Positions 49,601-52,189 of a stretch of DNA of 64,000 nucleotides are shown here, in pieces; position 1 is the stretch's first letter, and every line of letters begins with the position of its first letter. A program made the translations under genes and the position numbers. The stretch comes from Arcuatula senhousia (lineage: Eukaryota > Mollusca > Bivalvia > Mytilida > Mytilidae). The DNA lies in the NCBI GenBank assembly GCA_963971305.1, contig OZ020317.1:18432001-18496000 (forward strand). The letters are read 5' to 3'. The notes under the pieces are model-generated. The model was given only the letters and a program-made list of their open reading frames with translations, did no database searches and was not told the origin of the DNA.

Positions 49601-51159
49601 TACAAAAAAATACAGGTCAAGTTGAATTTCCAACATGATCTGAAAAATAGTTTTTGAGATTGGCCACTTTGAAAAATCAAATTTTATGAAGTATTGATAT
49701 TATATTGTGGCAAGGTATCATTTAATGTCCCATTAGATGCCCTATTTGTTGAATGTTTCTTGTCATGTGCATATTTAAATTTCAGGTAAATAAGAGACTG
49801 CCGACAGGGTCCATGCGGACATATCCATGTCAGTATTCTAGTTTATTGCTTTTTCTAAAACTTACCGACTTGTATTTTAATGTTCTGAAGTTCATTCATT
49901 ATCTTCTAAAATAAACATTTTAAAACGTTGTTTTAAATTAAGGTACACTTTCGCTAAAGCTACAAAACATTTTTTTTAAAGATAGCAATTGTGATAACAT
50001 TAGACAAAAAATGTCGGTGCTTGTCAAAGTAATTTTAAGTGAGAACGTTTTTTTAGATTTATTTACAGATTTACTTTGCAAGTGGGGAATTAATTATAAG
50101 GAATTAAAAAAAAATAAAAAATAAGACATATTTGTTTGTTGAACATTCAATATTAGCAAATCTATATTGTATATATTCTGTTTTTGTGTTCAATGTTTCT
50201 ATGTTGTTTTCGTGGGTGTTTACTGGTTTTGTCTCTGCCCTTTCAGTATTTTGGTACCTCAGTTTTTTAAACTTATGTTGACATTGAAAGCGAATAAGAA
50301 CTTGTCAGCAATTGGAAATATGGACTTAATTAGGCCGAAAGATTTGATGCTCAAAAAAGTTCCTGGTTTATATGTCTTACTTATATAAAAGACCAAATAA
50401 TGAAACAGAAAAAACTCAGAAATGTGAATACTGTGTATGCTTACTTGTTGAAAGTCATCATTTTTTTTGTTCATTTCTGTATGTTCAGACTGAAGGGTCT
50501 TCATTCTTTCGATTCGCTTTTTAACAGCTTCTTGATAAATTTCACCGATAGTACTAGCAATTTTAACGGCACCTTCTTCTAGCTTCTCCCACCATTCTGT
50601 AATCTGAATATCAGTTACAGTACTTGCACCACCAACATGACTCATTTTATTTCTTACATACAAGATATCTTTCAGCCATTCAGGATCACCGGCAGGTGTT
50701 GGGCGATCACCGGCAGGTGTTGGGCGACATGTTTTTATTAGGCAGTTGATAAGAGTAAAATCGAGAGCAGCCACCTTAGTTGAAGATTTTGGTGAAAATG
50801 GGCAAATACAGTGTTGAGTAATTCGCCCATTTTCCTTCTTTTCATGAATAGGCTCAACTGATGAATCATTTTCAAACAACAGATCGAATTGCTCTTTGGT
50901 TAATTTTCCTTGTGTCCTTATCGAATCGCACGAAGTTTCGATGCTGCAACATGGCGTCGTCTTAATATAATAATGAAACAATTCGTGAAGTCTTGTCTGT
51001 AAAAATAGAAACAAAGTCCCGCCATTGTTCTGTATTATTTTAAGTTCAAAGTACGTATGGACAGTATTAAGGACCTCATCACTTAACAACTCCTGTAAGC
51101 GGTCAAAGGTATACATTGTATCTACCAAAGATTGCCATGGAGATAGTACAGACTTGAAC
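7576..51159 (-). CDS. HEPN-OTU domain gene (exon chain, gene-level entry)
   Basis: Exons in transcript order: 51159-50445, 49905-49866, 45509-45429, 38792-38655, 38535-38443, 38198-37924, 37509-37227, 36879-36817, 17639-17325, 11334-11274 (decayed) and 7638-7576. Every junction is phase-compatible (0/1, then mostly 1/1). The protein order is a HEPN domain with RNKMSH, a linker, a coiled coil, an OTU cysteine-protease domain (Cys in NGNCFF, His in ENHYQSL), an unrecognised ~105-residue domain and Ser-rich cassettes. HEPN domains commonly cleave or bind RNA; OTU domains remove ubiquitin. A role in innate immunity or RNA-linked ubiquitin signalling is inference. The 5' exon with the start codon and the true 3' end are not identified. 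The chain could be two adjacent genes, since the OTU exon also has an in-frame stop at 37207-37209. Confidence 0.55.
8008..8178. repeat. foldback (long palindrome), family F copy 1
   Basis: The arms tagtataactaat...gacgaatatcaattttaat and their complement meet at a perfect core, gtgcgcggaac-aa-gttccgcgcac (8082-8105). The whole 170 bases can fold into one hairpin of about 80-bp arms with scattered mismatches. Related palindromes with the same GCGC..GAACAAG core lie at 23644-23811 and 57204-57367, so this is a mobile foldback/MITE family. Confidence 0.8.
8180..9590. other. intronic AT-rich sequence, no feature recognised
   Basis: Contains a run of C (8572-8583) and no open frame or shared repeat that I could identify. 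It lies within the proposed giant intron region of the - strand HEPN-OTU gene. Confidence 0.4.
9597..9665 (-). repeat. partial R2 dispersed repeat
   Basis: Reads caggtatttcaaaagaaatg... to ...aacctccctcttccattgcg, the reverse complement of the first ~70 bases of the repeat at 4366. It is truncated relative to the full 185-bp copies. Confidence 0.65.
9760..10640 (-). pseudogene. Penelope-like reverse transcriptase pseudogene (copy P1)
   Basis: Three - strand frames hold consecutive parts of one RT: an N-terminal stretch resembling motif A (FNFVHHIATRK), then FGGEIFQQQVAPMSTNCAPL and YIDDVLSVNN (catalytic Asp pair of RT motif C), then MYDKRDDSNFKIIDFPN and AYGVYI with a C-terminal QGYKKIRLIR segment. 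Frameshifts break the frame near 10140 and 9880-9970. The order and motifs match copies at 11770, 31910 and 45850. Assignment to Penelope-like elements is from family recall; no GIY-YIG endonuclease is seen. Non-functional. Confidence 0.7.
10880..11205 (+). repeat. dispersed repeat, family R3 (best copy)
   Basis: Contains ggccctctccacacacgttg, cggtcaggttttctgcatta and gctgctgcgggccttttcgcc. It matches 1000-1285 and 13130-13590 in the same direction and 17810-18075 and 48395-48525 in reverse. Several overlapping open frames across it follow from its lower AT content and are not genes. Confidence 0.65.
11274..11334 (-). pseudogene. decayed Ser-rich cassette exon
   Basis: A strong acceptor (ttttttcctttatag) is followed by GEISRGLISEKNQASSASSSK, a clear paralogue of the exon at 7576-7638. 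The donor is damaged: AAAG|GTAATA in the paralogue is AAAGTTTCAT here. It may be skipped, or spliced at the weak AAA|GTTTCA site. Confidence 0.4.
11478..11750 (-). repeat. R1 repeat, 3' tail of Penelope-like copy P2
   Basis: Reverse copy of the R1 tail (gaaagggcagcgacaaaacc, then caggtgctccggaagagtaa and tgctatagcacacccgtcgc), lying immediately 3' of the RT fragment at 11770-12640 in coding direction. It shows R1 is the untranslated tail of this element. Confidence 0.7.
11770..12640 (-). pseudogene. Penelope-like reverse transcriptase pseudogene (copy P2)
   Basis: In coding direction: MLNFLIDNIFVQFGGRVFQQ, GISMGTNCAHLFSDLFLHSY, then RYIDDVLSLNNSRFGDF (RT motif C), a break, and KEDF...PLYDKRDDFNFPIV, SNIPSAPAYEV, QLIRYSRACG. 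The break is an 87-bp insertion of repeat R4 (12180-12266). The C of NCAP is followed by H, not P, a substitution in the substrate-binding motif. Additional frameshifts at about 12090. Non-functional. Confidence 0.75.
12180..12266 (-). mobile_element. 87-bp R4 insertion with GAAA target duplication
   Basis: Copy P5 reads gatggagaaagtcacc across this point; here the same text is split by 87 bases flanked by GAAA on both sides (12176-12179 and 12267-12270). The inserted text (gcggttgtccattgtggttt on the - strand) matches one end of the ~163-bp repeats at 33684-33846 and 53096-53261. It is a truncated copy of a small mobile element caught with its empty site in the same window. Confidence 0.75.
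12642..13129. other. AT-rich intronic sequence, no feature recognised
   Basis: Runs of A/T and no motif shared with other parts of the window. Short open frames here have no protein character. Confidence 0.4.
13130..13590 (+). repeat. dispersed repeat, family R3, internally rearranged
   Basis: Matches R3 at 10880-11205 in two partly overlapping passes (gacatggctgcccaattcat near 13278 and gacagggttaccccattcaa near 13430), so it is either a tandem partial duplication or two nested copies. It ends with ttgcagacctattcgcc. Confidence 0.55.
13592..14278. other. AT-rich intronic sequence, nothing recognised
   Basis: No reading frame, splice-flanked segment or repeat shared with the rest of the window was found. 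Confidence 0.4.
14279..14702. repeat. direct repeat pair, ~45 bp, 381 bp apart
   Basis: The sequence gtataaacggttaatttggatatgct-like (preceded by aaaacgc) occurs at 14279-14327 and again at 14660-14702. It may mark the ends of a small insertion, but no other boundary signs were seen. Confidence 0.5.
15243..16638 (-). mobile_element. 5'-truncated non-LTR retrotransposon (I/Nimb-like), nested
   Basis: It interrupts the TIR element between two copies of caagac(g/t)tactga (15230-15242 and 16639-16651), a 13-bp target duplication typical of target-primed reverse transcription. The uninterrupted text survives in the copy at 46233-47026. In coding direction the insert starts inside the ORF, carries an RNase H domain, then an AT-rich 3' untranslated region ending in atcaatcaatca. 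There is no RT domain left, so it is a 5'-truncated dead copy. Confidence 0.8.
15535..16638 (-). pseudogene. RNase H domain and C-terminus of a LINE ORF2
   Basis: The - strand frame shows the RNase H signature in order: TVYTDGSEDG (first Asp), TAEARAIILAF (Glu), FFICSYSLSC where the family has a catalytic Asp (SDS), and WVPSHTGIHGN followed by VVDRVAKEAL (His and last Asp). The Asp-to-Tyr change should inactivate it. The frame shifts near 15775-15800, after which RCRIGHSRVTHGHL, APMCIPC and the C-terminal segment follow, a C-terminus typical of I-group and related LINEs. The apparent N-terminal 17 residues of the open frame come from the outer TIR element. Confidence 0.8.
17325..17639 (-). 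CDS. exon encoding ~105-residue unrecognised domain
   Basis: A textbook acceptor (poly-pyrimidine then GCAG at 17640-17641) and a CAAG|GTAAAT donor bracket 315 bases open in one frame, phase 1 to 1. The product is globular-looking: KKCIVVWTFLSPGDWE, then MNMLGDFNIQFTHIGSL and ESVEEFLFLVTKLLKLEATK, ending EIDITLFIWSPTFKDDS. It alternates beta-like and helical stretches with no motif I recognise. Phase joins it as W|D to the exon at 36817-36879, 19 kb upstream in the gene, and to the Ser-rich cassettes downstream. It could instead belong to a separate gene. Confidence 0.55.
17810..18075 (-). repeat. dispersed repeat, family R3 (reverse copy)
   Basis: Contains ggcggccctcgtccgtgggg, then cgaaaactctgcctgcagac and catagtggacactgg, matching the reverse of the R3 copies at 10880 and also the copy at 48395-48525. 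Confidence 0.6.
18352..19071 (-). repeat. 3' LTR
   Basis: 720 bases, equal in length to the copy at 20037-20756. Differences visible by eye include a four-base block near the inner end and isolated substitutions (for example cacaatgaagg against cacactgaagg). It contains the gagcggtgtaaaccc tandem pair. Confidence 0.85.
19072..20036 (-). other. LTR element interior with purine tract and primer-binding site
   Basis: The purine tract gcgagggaagag (about 19073-19086, - strand) abuts the 3' LTR. The primer-binding site lies at about 20017-20036. Just after it a - strand frame reads WCRREADPRYLKLPCEFQFP, possibly a remnant of a gag start; the rest has no recognised domain. Confidence 0.65.
20037..20756 (-). 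repeat. 5' LTR
   Basis: 720-bp direct repeat of 18352-19071. On the - strand it would contain the promoter of the element. It ends next to the primer-binding site on its inner side and the CTAG duplication on its outer side. Confidence 0.85.
20984..21130 (+). repeat. fragment of dispersed repeat R5
   Basis: Reads gaaggtttccagatgtcaat, gaaaacgtgtcaggagaatt and ttttgcacagctgttaatcg, matching 49370-49460 inside the longer R5 copy at 49260-49835. Confidence 0.55.
21628..22022. mobile_element. half copy of the GGTTTG-rich TIR element
   Basis: It begins TA-cagatgggtctaaacctaac, the same terminus as the element at 29896-30761, and matches that element's other half in reverse through atgattcatatatatgatgc to about 22022. 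The opposite terminus is missing, so the copy is truncated. Confidence 0.7.
22150..22730. repeat. degenerate tandem repeat, ~155-175-bp unit
   Basis: Three to four units begin with text like gaacactataactcaaacac-tattaacaatacagtt (22207, 22381, 22535 and weakly 22690) and continue through agcatgtcataatttgca and a caaatttggaaaattgga-like line. Spacing varies by indels. No coding frame runs through it. Confidence 0.65.
22895..23522 (-). pseudogene. Penelope-like element fragment (copy P3): RT C-terminus plus R1 tail
   Basis: The frame at 23300-23521 reads LHFEIDSQGKLLTKLYEERD and AYGVFVSQLIRYSTACGNYI, the C-terminal part of the RT family. R1 tail sequence follows from 23170 to 22895 in coding direction. 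RT motifs A-C are absent: the copy is 5'-truncated near 23522, as expected for a retroelement insertion. Confidence 0.7.
23644..23811. repeat. foldback (long palindrome), family F copy 2
   Basis: The arm taggttcttacataagttct-tggaaaagaccgg-ctgatctttcac pairs with gtgaaagatcttcgccgg-ttttccaagaacgcgtgt-aagtaccta. The centre, gagcgcagcggaacaagtc, carries the GCGC..GAACAAG core shared with copies at 8008 and 57204. Confidence 0.8.
23815..24785. other. intronic sequence, no gene recognised
   Basis: Contains a short inverted pair (agtgtgagat near 23960 and atctcacact near 24000) and otherwise AT-rich sequence without a convincing frame. Confidence 0.4.
24800..25727 (+). pseudogene. LINE reverse transcriptase, C-terminal half
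   Basis: The frame holds CYADDSQIYL (RT motif C with the catalytic Asp pair), LLKLNHDKTELIIF, VKNLGVLLDKTLSMEQHI, LVTSRLDYGNALLYG, LQRVQNASARLI, ITPVMIDLHWLPVQYRCQFK and ATLWNKLPSYLR, in the order usual for CR1/L2/Jockey-group RTs. The fingers and palm motifs A and B are absent, and the region just before YADD looks frame-damaged (NYYFCYADD), so it cannot make a working RT. The tail is intact, suggesting a relatively recent truncated insertion. Confidence 0.85.
26118..26155 (+). repeat. (AAT)n microsatellite at LINE 3' end
   Basis: Runs of taa/aat following caaatattgt. It marks the 3' terminus of the LINE. Confidence 0.85.
26842..26873. repeat. perfect 12-bp-stem hairpin
   Basis: gtgtgccatggg and cccatggcacac are exact complements separated by ctcgatga. 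Inner extension is limited. Its role is unknown: it sits in an intronic region with no neighbouring gene. Confidence 0.6.
26875..29890. other. 3-kb AT-rich intronic stretch, no feature recognised
   Basis: No exon with good splice sites, no repeat shared with the rest of the window and no RNA gene was seen. The 107-codon frame at 26681-27004 overlaps the hairpin and has no recognisable domain. Confidence 0.4.
29896..30761. mobile_element. 866-bp TIR element built of GGTTTG/CAAACC arrays
   Basis: Ends cagatgggtcaaaacctaac and its inverse (gttaggtttggacccatctg) are flanked by TA on both sides, as for Tc1/mariner-type insertions. The interior is an unusual set of alternating ttggtttgct and aaaccaaacc blocks that can fold on each other. 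A half copy lies at 21628-22022. No transposase frame, so it is non-autonomous (MITE-like). Confidence 0.8.
30764..31905. other. intronic sequence, no feature recognised
   Basis: A mildly GC-richer patch near 31000-31300 shows no reading frame of protein character. No shared repeat was found. Confidence 0.4.
31910..32790 (-). pseudogene. Penelope-like element, N-terminal part (copy P6)
   Basis: In coding direction: IPFVFKSPHFGKKIITYTST, a frameshift, then RRINWSYNFKTIMDSAKDYA, KKCDVVSEWEKAVRSLVLKR and LSTLHDKYVVVPAAKHQITS, a further break, and TAELGVGCTSNSTIYTATTL with KEEIIDNHKSFP. This is the region upstream of the RT core in this element family. Immediately after, near 31911-31935, comes a piece of the RT motif-C region (atcaatataacggaacgtg), so the RT core has been deleted. 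Non-functional. Confidence 0.7.
32795..33190. repeat. three-unit tandem repeat, ~150-bp unit
   Basis: Units share tagagctaaatgagctgaac-like starts (32807, 32951, 33112), cattctatcggcctaaaaca-like middles and gacaacttcgaccttatga-like ends. Divergence between units is considerable. Confidence 0.6.
33192..33680. other. intronic sequence, nothing recognised
   Basis: AT-rich sequence without a frame, splice-flanked segment or shared repeat. Confidence 0.4.
33684..33846 (+). repeat. ~163-bp dispersed element, family R4 (full copy)
   Basis: Spans tatgcattttatttagacca to cacatctcattattttcttt. The same unit in reverse is at 53096-53261, one end only at 12180-12266 (with target duplication) and a shorter end fragment at 51787-51822. 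Copies share the cacttattccacatct end and lose the other end, as in 5'-truncated retroposition. Confidence 0.75.
33850..34710. other. intronic sequence, nothing recognised
   Basis: AT-rich sequence. I saw no frame, shared repeat or RNA here. Confidence 0.4.
34715..34945 (+). repeat. R1 repeat, solitary copy
   Basis: gtgctatagaaagcaggaac, cttttccggagcacgtgagt and ctctgccctttcggactttt match the R1 tail. No RT sequence is attached upstream, so this is a short 5'-truncated insertion. It ends at the start of the minisatellite. Confidence 0.65.
34943..36725 (+). repeat. minisatellite array 1, ~60-bp unit, about 28 units
   Basis: Unit pattern: aactagtgttcccttaggga-atatacatgtccttcatt-atataacacgacaagacatc. 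Units vary by substitution and small indels. The ttcccttagggaa core is a near-palindrome shared with arrays 2 and 3, where the surrounding unit is in the opposite orientation. It lies just 3' of the 36.8-kb exon in the gene's direction. Confidence 0.85.
36817..36879 (-). CDS. short exon after OTU domain (phase 1-1)
   Basis: The acceptor tttacattctag and donor TGGG|GTAAGT bracket QVQSVYDKVFDDASKATVDW. It is phase-compatible with the upstream OTU exon if that exon uses its GTAAGA donor (C|TT, Leu) and with the exon at 17325-17639 (G|AT, Asp). Helical, acidic-basic segment without known motif. Confidence 0.55.
37227..37509 (-). CDS. OTU domain, C-terminal exon
   Basis: An acceptor (actatatattccag) opens GNDGPVDIEQFMSGTFQNWC, then FADHIIVLGMAQFLQTDIMI and PILLGHYWENHYQSLEP. 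This is the second half of an OTU fold: W/G..H..L.A.A..L, a strand, and the catalytic His in ENHYQSL. The exon can end at ACCC|GTAAGA (37227, phase 1), or read on for eight more codons (RKILRN and stop at 37207-37209). Both ends look usable, so alternative 3' ends are possible. OTU enzymes cleave ubiquitin chains in the cytoplasm or nucleus; substrate here is unknown. Confidence 0.75.
37924..38198 (-). CDS. OTU domain, N-terminal exon with active-site Cys
   Basis: The acceptor caatttgttccag precedes DVCSSPGQLECALRKSLLLH, a helical linker, then GLRFKGSTPRNGNCFFEAVS and LRQEVVEYLIHHKIFQ before the CAG|GTAAAT donor. The OTU active-site box is normally D-G-N-C; here it is N-G-N-C, so the Cys remains but the Asp is replaced by Asn. 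The exon joins the C-terminal OTU exon in phase 0 and the coiled-coil exon in phase 1. Activity may be reduced or the Asp role may be filled by another residue. Confidence 0.75.
38443..38535 (-). CDS. coiled-coil exon 2 with GC-AG intron
   Basis: Acceptor attcttttgacag, then EVNEIHQQMSGEITQMRKQA and ISIQQQLLRKS. The 3' splice donor is AGTG|GCAAGT, a canonical GC-type donor. The alternative GT two bases earlier fits consensus poorly and would shift frame. Gln-rich heptads predict a coiled coil continuous with the preceding exon. Confidence 0.6.
38655..38792 (-). CDS. coiled-coil exon 1
   Basis: After a ttttttaag acceptor the exon reads CLDLNKSNIEELPDEERQSV, FRQVGDIFHRADDLERRLQL and SIAGK, ending AAAG|GTACTA, phase 1-1. 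The helix with regular hydrophobic spacing suggests oligomerisation between the HEPN and OTU parts. Confidence 0.6.
39100..41690 (+). repeat. minisatellite array 2, 52-bp unit, about 45 units
   Basis: Unit: gatgaagatttatattctct-gatgaaatacagactgtagc-ttgttacatagt. The period is 52 bases over long stretches, with cttgttacatagtgatgaag recurring at that spacing. Copies are very uniform between 39.6 and 41.6 kb, implying recent homogenisation. It is interrupted near its left end by an R2 repeat (39170-39352). Confidence 0.9.
39170..39352 (+). repeat. R2 dispersed repeat inserted in minisatellite
   Basis: Nearly identical to 4366-4553 from caatggaagagggaggtttg to gtagttttgttattacctt. Minisatellite sequence lies on both sides, so the repeat inserted into an existing array. 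Confidence 0.85.
41690..42115 (-). pseudogene. C-terminal linker of a second Penelope-like family (copy P7)
   Basis: Two - strand frames separated by a stop/frameshift near 41883 read GDLRHHLKKRGYNDKVIDIG, ASTLDRCELLEYK, and RVPLVITYHPCLQDISNIIR, SKLFPEPPVVSFRRPRSIKD. The pattern VPLV.TYHP ... FPxPP...FRRPRSxxD is found in the region between RT and GIY-YIG endonuclease in Penelope-like proteins (recall). No endonuclease follows. It sits between minisatellite arrays 2 and 3. Confidence 0.65.
42180..43560 (+). repeat. minisatellite array 3, degenerate relative of array 2
   Basis: Units contain atatagtgatgtagatttat, attccctgagggaatac and aaactgtagcatgttat in variable order and length (about 50-75 bases). 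It is older and more varied than array 2 and carries the ttccctgagggaa core that links it to array 1. Confidence 0.75.
43575..43745 (+). repeat. R2 dispersed repeat, divergent copy
   Basis: gccttaaaacctggtttaac, ccaagtcaggagcattgcga and ccgtgattttgttatta correspond to R2 with more substitutions than the copy at 39170. Confidence 0.7.
43760..44060 (+). repeat. possible dispersed repeat, unassigned
   Basis: The stretch ctccaaggagctgtaatccc-like to gacgccaagtgatggcaata-gctcacctgaactttcgg resembles the ends of high-copy mollusc repeats and shares agcccctattaggg-type phrases with 32880-33100. Weak support from within the window. Confidence 0.3.
44480..44990 (-). pseudogene. Penelope-like fragment (copy P4): RT C-terminal tip plus R1 tail
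   Basis: R1 tail at 44480-44760 is preceded in coding direction (44765-44985) by the C-terminal end of the RT family (ctctgccaaggaaatcgatg region), truncated at 44985. Too short to show catalytic motifs. Confidence 0.6.
44995..45230. other. AT-rich intronic sequence, nothing recognised
   Basis: No frame or shared repeat. Confidence 0.35.
45235..45340 (-). repeat. R1 repeat fragment
   Basis: gacgcaccaatggggcattc, gtctgaatgggcaatgacga and acaagaacggcacgaagaaa match the last part of R1. Confidence 0.6.
45429..45509 (-). CDS. linker exon (phase 1-1) of HEPN-OTU gene
   Basis: The acceptor gttttttgtag and donor AAAG|GTAACA bracket 81 bases: GDREVPFKISNLEFSEKQPK followed by IESSSDK. Phase joins it to the 49.9-kb exon (V|G) and the 38.7-kb exon (K|D). 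Its Ser-rich end resembles the cassettes at 7576 and 11274. No domain; it may be alternatively spliced because skipping it would also keep frame. Confidence 0.5.
46233..47026. mobile_element. TIR element (family T) inserted in the Penelope-like copy
   Basis: Left tcaaaggatgggttgcgata and right (reverse complement) tcaaaggatggtttgcgatt are inverted ends, with ggcccatctataggcg-like inner extensions. The insertion splits the RT C-terminus: copy P3 reads across the junction as gtcaaagggacgctctgcca. It is the uninterrupted relative of 14896-17087. No coding capacity. Confidence 0.8.
47684..47862 (-). repeat. R2 dispersed repeat (reverse copy)
   Basis: ggtaataacaaaactaccga to caaacctccctcttccattg, the full reverse complement of the copy at 4366. 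It interrupts copy P5 between its N-terminal region and RT core. Confidence 0.8.
48395..48525 (-). repeat. R3 repeat (reverse, partial)
   Basis: gcggccgtcgtccgctgggg, gaaaaccctaaccgcttgcc and gtgtgctaacgtgtgtggag match the reverse of 10940-11010 and the copy at 17950-18060. Confidence 0.6.
48530..49185. other. intronic sequence, weak internal repetition
   Basis: Two loosely similar segments (48540-48770 and 48780-49000) share cacgtaaaagtccattttgt-like, ttttcgacccta-like and tcattttcattcatgtt-like phrases, so this may be an old ~240-bp tandem duplication. It also resembles 18140-18310. No gene. Confidence 0.4.
49260..49835 (+). repeat. dispersed repeat R5 with (GTCC)n tract
   Basis: Starts tataccctgccacacgtagt, passes a gtctgtccgtccg microsatellite (49319-49367), and contains two related ~180-bp segments (gaaaacgcgtcaaggaattc and ttggaagcacgtcaaaggaa). 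A fragment is at 20984-21130. Open frames through it are artefacts of the repeat. An R1 fragment (about 49190-49260) abuts its left edge. Confidence 0.65.
49866..49905 (-). CDS. small exon joining HEPN to the linker (phase 0-1)
   Basis: The acceptor atgtttattttag and donor GTCG|GTAAGT bracket 40 bases: KIMNELQNIKIQV. It is the only segment found that converts the phase-0 end of the HEPN exon to the phase-1 start of the 45.4-kb exon, which is why I include it. Short, so chance cannot be excluded. Confidence 0.5.
49910..50440. other. intron with partial R1 repeat
   Basis: 50160-50265 matches the gtttctatgttgttttcgtg and ctctgccctttcagtatttt part of R1. The rest is AT-rich. Confidence 0.5.
50445..51159 (-). 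CDS. HEPN-domain exon (DZIP3-like HEPN)
   Basis: A 715-base exon (acceptor ttataattttag; donor CAACAA|GTAAGC) encodes 238 residues. GKLTKEQFDLLFEN (about 85-98), AALDFTLINCLIKTC (130-144) and DILYVRNKMSHVGGAS (165-179) follow the layout of the DZIP3-like HEPN domains that are common in bivalves. RNKMSH (R169-H174) is the RX4H motif of HEPN RNases, and the N after R is also conserved. After it come TEWWEKLEEGAVKIAS and a helix. RPTPAGD is repeated exactly twice, from a 21-bp tandem duplication at about 50684-50727. The N-terminus with the start codon must lie in a further exon because the frame enters in phase 2. Confidence 0.75.
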
Positions 51160-51313
51160 CTAAAATTATAAGGATACAGAATAATTGTGTGTCTATGTAT
51201 AACTATGACAGTATAAAGAAATAAAAAGTAAACAAGTAAACTTGATATGCAACAAAAGTTTATAAGATATTTGCAAATAAATAAAATAAAGCAAATAAAG
51301 ATATATTATCGGC

Positions 51314-51328
51314 CGCCATTTTGAAACC
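51314..51328 (-). promoter_or_regulatory. YY1-like site, possible promoter of HEPN-OTU gene
   Basis: tttcaaaatggcggccgat on the - strand matches the YY1-type core AANATGGCGGC, often found just downstream of transcription starts in animal genes. It lies 155 bases upstream of the HEPN exon and could also provide an ATG (ATGGCGGCC). No TATA box or initiator was assigned. A second aaaatggcgga is at about 52628-52640. Confidence 0.25.
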
Positions 51329-51786
51329 GCTCATCCTGTGGTTTTGAATATTTTTAATACTTTTTGGTATCCTCTGCCTTTATCCATTGACCCTTTTAGT
51401 TACCAGGTGAGTGATTAAGGCTCCTGGGAGTCTGTTGTTCTGTCAATTTTTGTCATATTAAGTTCATCAAAATGTTAGATATACTGTGATATATGTTAAG
51501 AAACACTCATTACAATCAGAATCTGTATTCATTACTAGTACTTGTTGTAGTGATTTATGATTGTATATAACTGAAAAAAATATTTAAATGCTTTGATTGT
51601 CAAACAAAACATTTTGATGATCTTGAGATGACAAAAGTGACAATTCGTGATAAAATTGAGGAAAAAACGAGAAATTTTCGTTACCATAGCAACGGCCTTA
51701 GCAATAACAATCCCCATAACTCTTTTAATGAATCAAATAGCAATATCTGGAAGTTAGCTATAATGTTCTTGGATATAGACGATAAA

Positions 51787-51822
51787 GATATGTGGAATAA
51801 GTGTACGCGACACAACCAACAT
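51787..51822 (-). repeat. R4 end fragment
   Basis: agatatgtggaataagtgta-cgcgacacaaccaac equals the shared end of the R4 repeat, in the orientation seen at 12180 and 53096. Confidence 0.5.
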
Positions 51823-52079
51823 TAAAGAAACACCCGATACGACTGAGGTTATCCTCTTGAATAGGTATTAGGTTAGTGGTGTTACGCGGTTGAGGTGGAG
51901 ACATGGTATACCAGGTTACCATATGGTATCGAGGTTATTTATCGAAGAACGAAACATAGTATACTGATAGAACATGCGTGCGCCTTTGTTACCAGCATGT
52001 GGCATCTTTATCAGCATCTTTTAGCGTCTCGTGGCCATTTTGAAAGTAAACAATATTATTCTTCGGTTTTAAGAATATT

Positions 52080-52183
52080 CATATATCGTCCAGTTGACGA
52101 ATTTTTATTCAGCCTGTGATCCAAGCGTGAAAAGAGAAGAGACCATCGAAATCCAAGCCATTATTATATAGCTATAAATCGAC
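52080..52183 (+). promoter_or_regulatory. probable 5' untranslated region of homeobox/HMG gene
   Basis: The ~100 bases before the ATG at 52184 have no upstream ATG close by, with a purine-rich line (gtgaaaagagaagagaccat) ahead of aaatcgacATG. The transcription start is not determined. Confidence 0.3.
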
Positions 52184-52189
52184 ATGCCT
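52184..52189 (+). CDS. first coding exon (Met-Pro)
   Basis: cgacATGCCT is followed directly by gtaagtctgttttttt, a consensus donor. Six coding bases in phase 0 join the homeodomain exon as M-P-R-T-Q. Microexon starts of this kind are uncommon but the donor is excellent. Confidence 0.5.
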
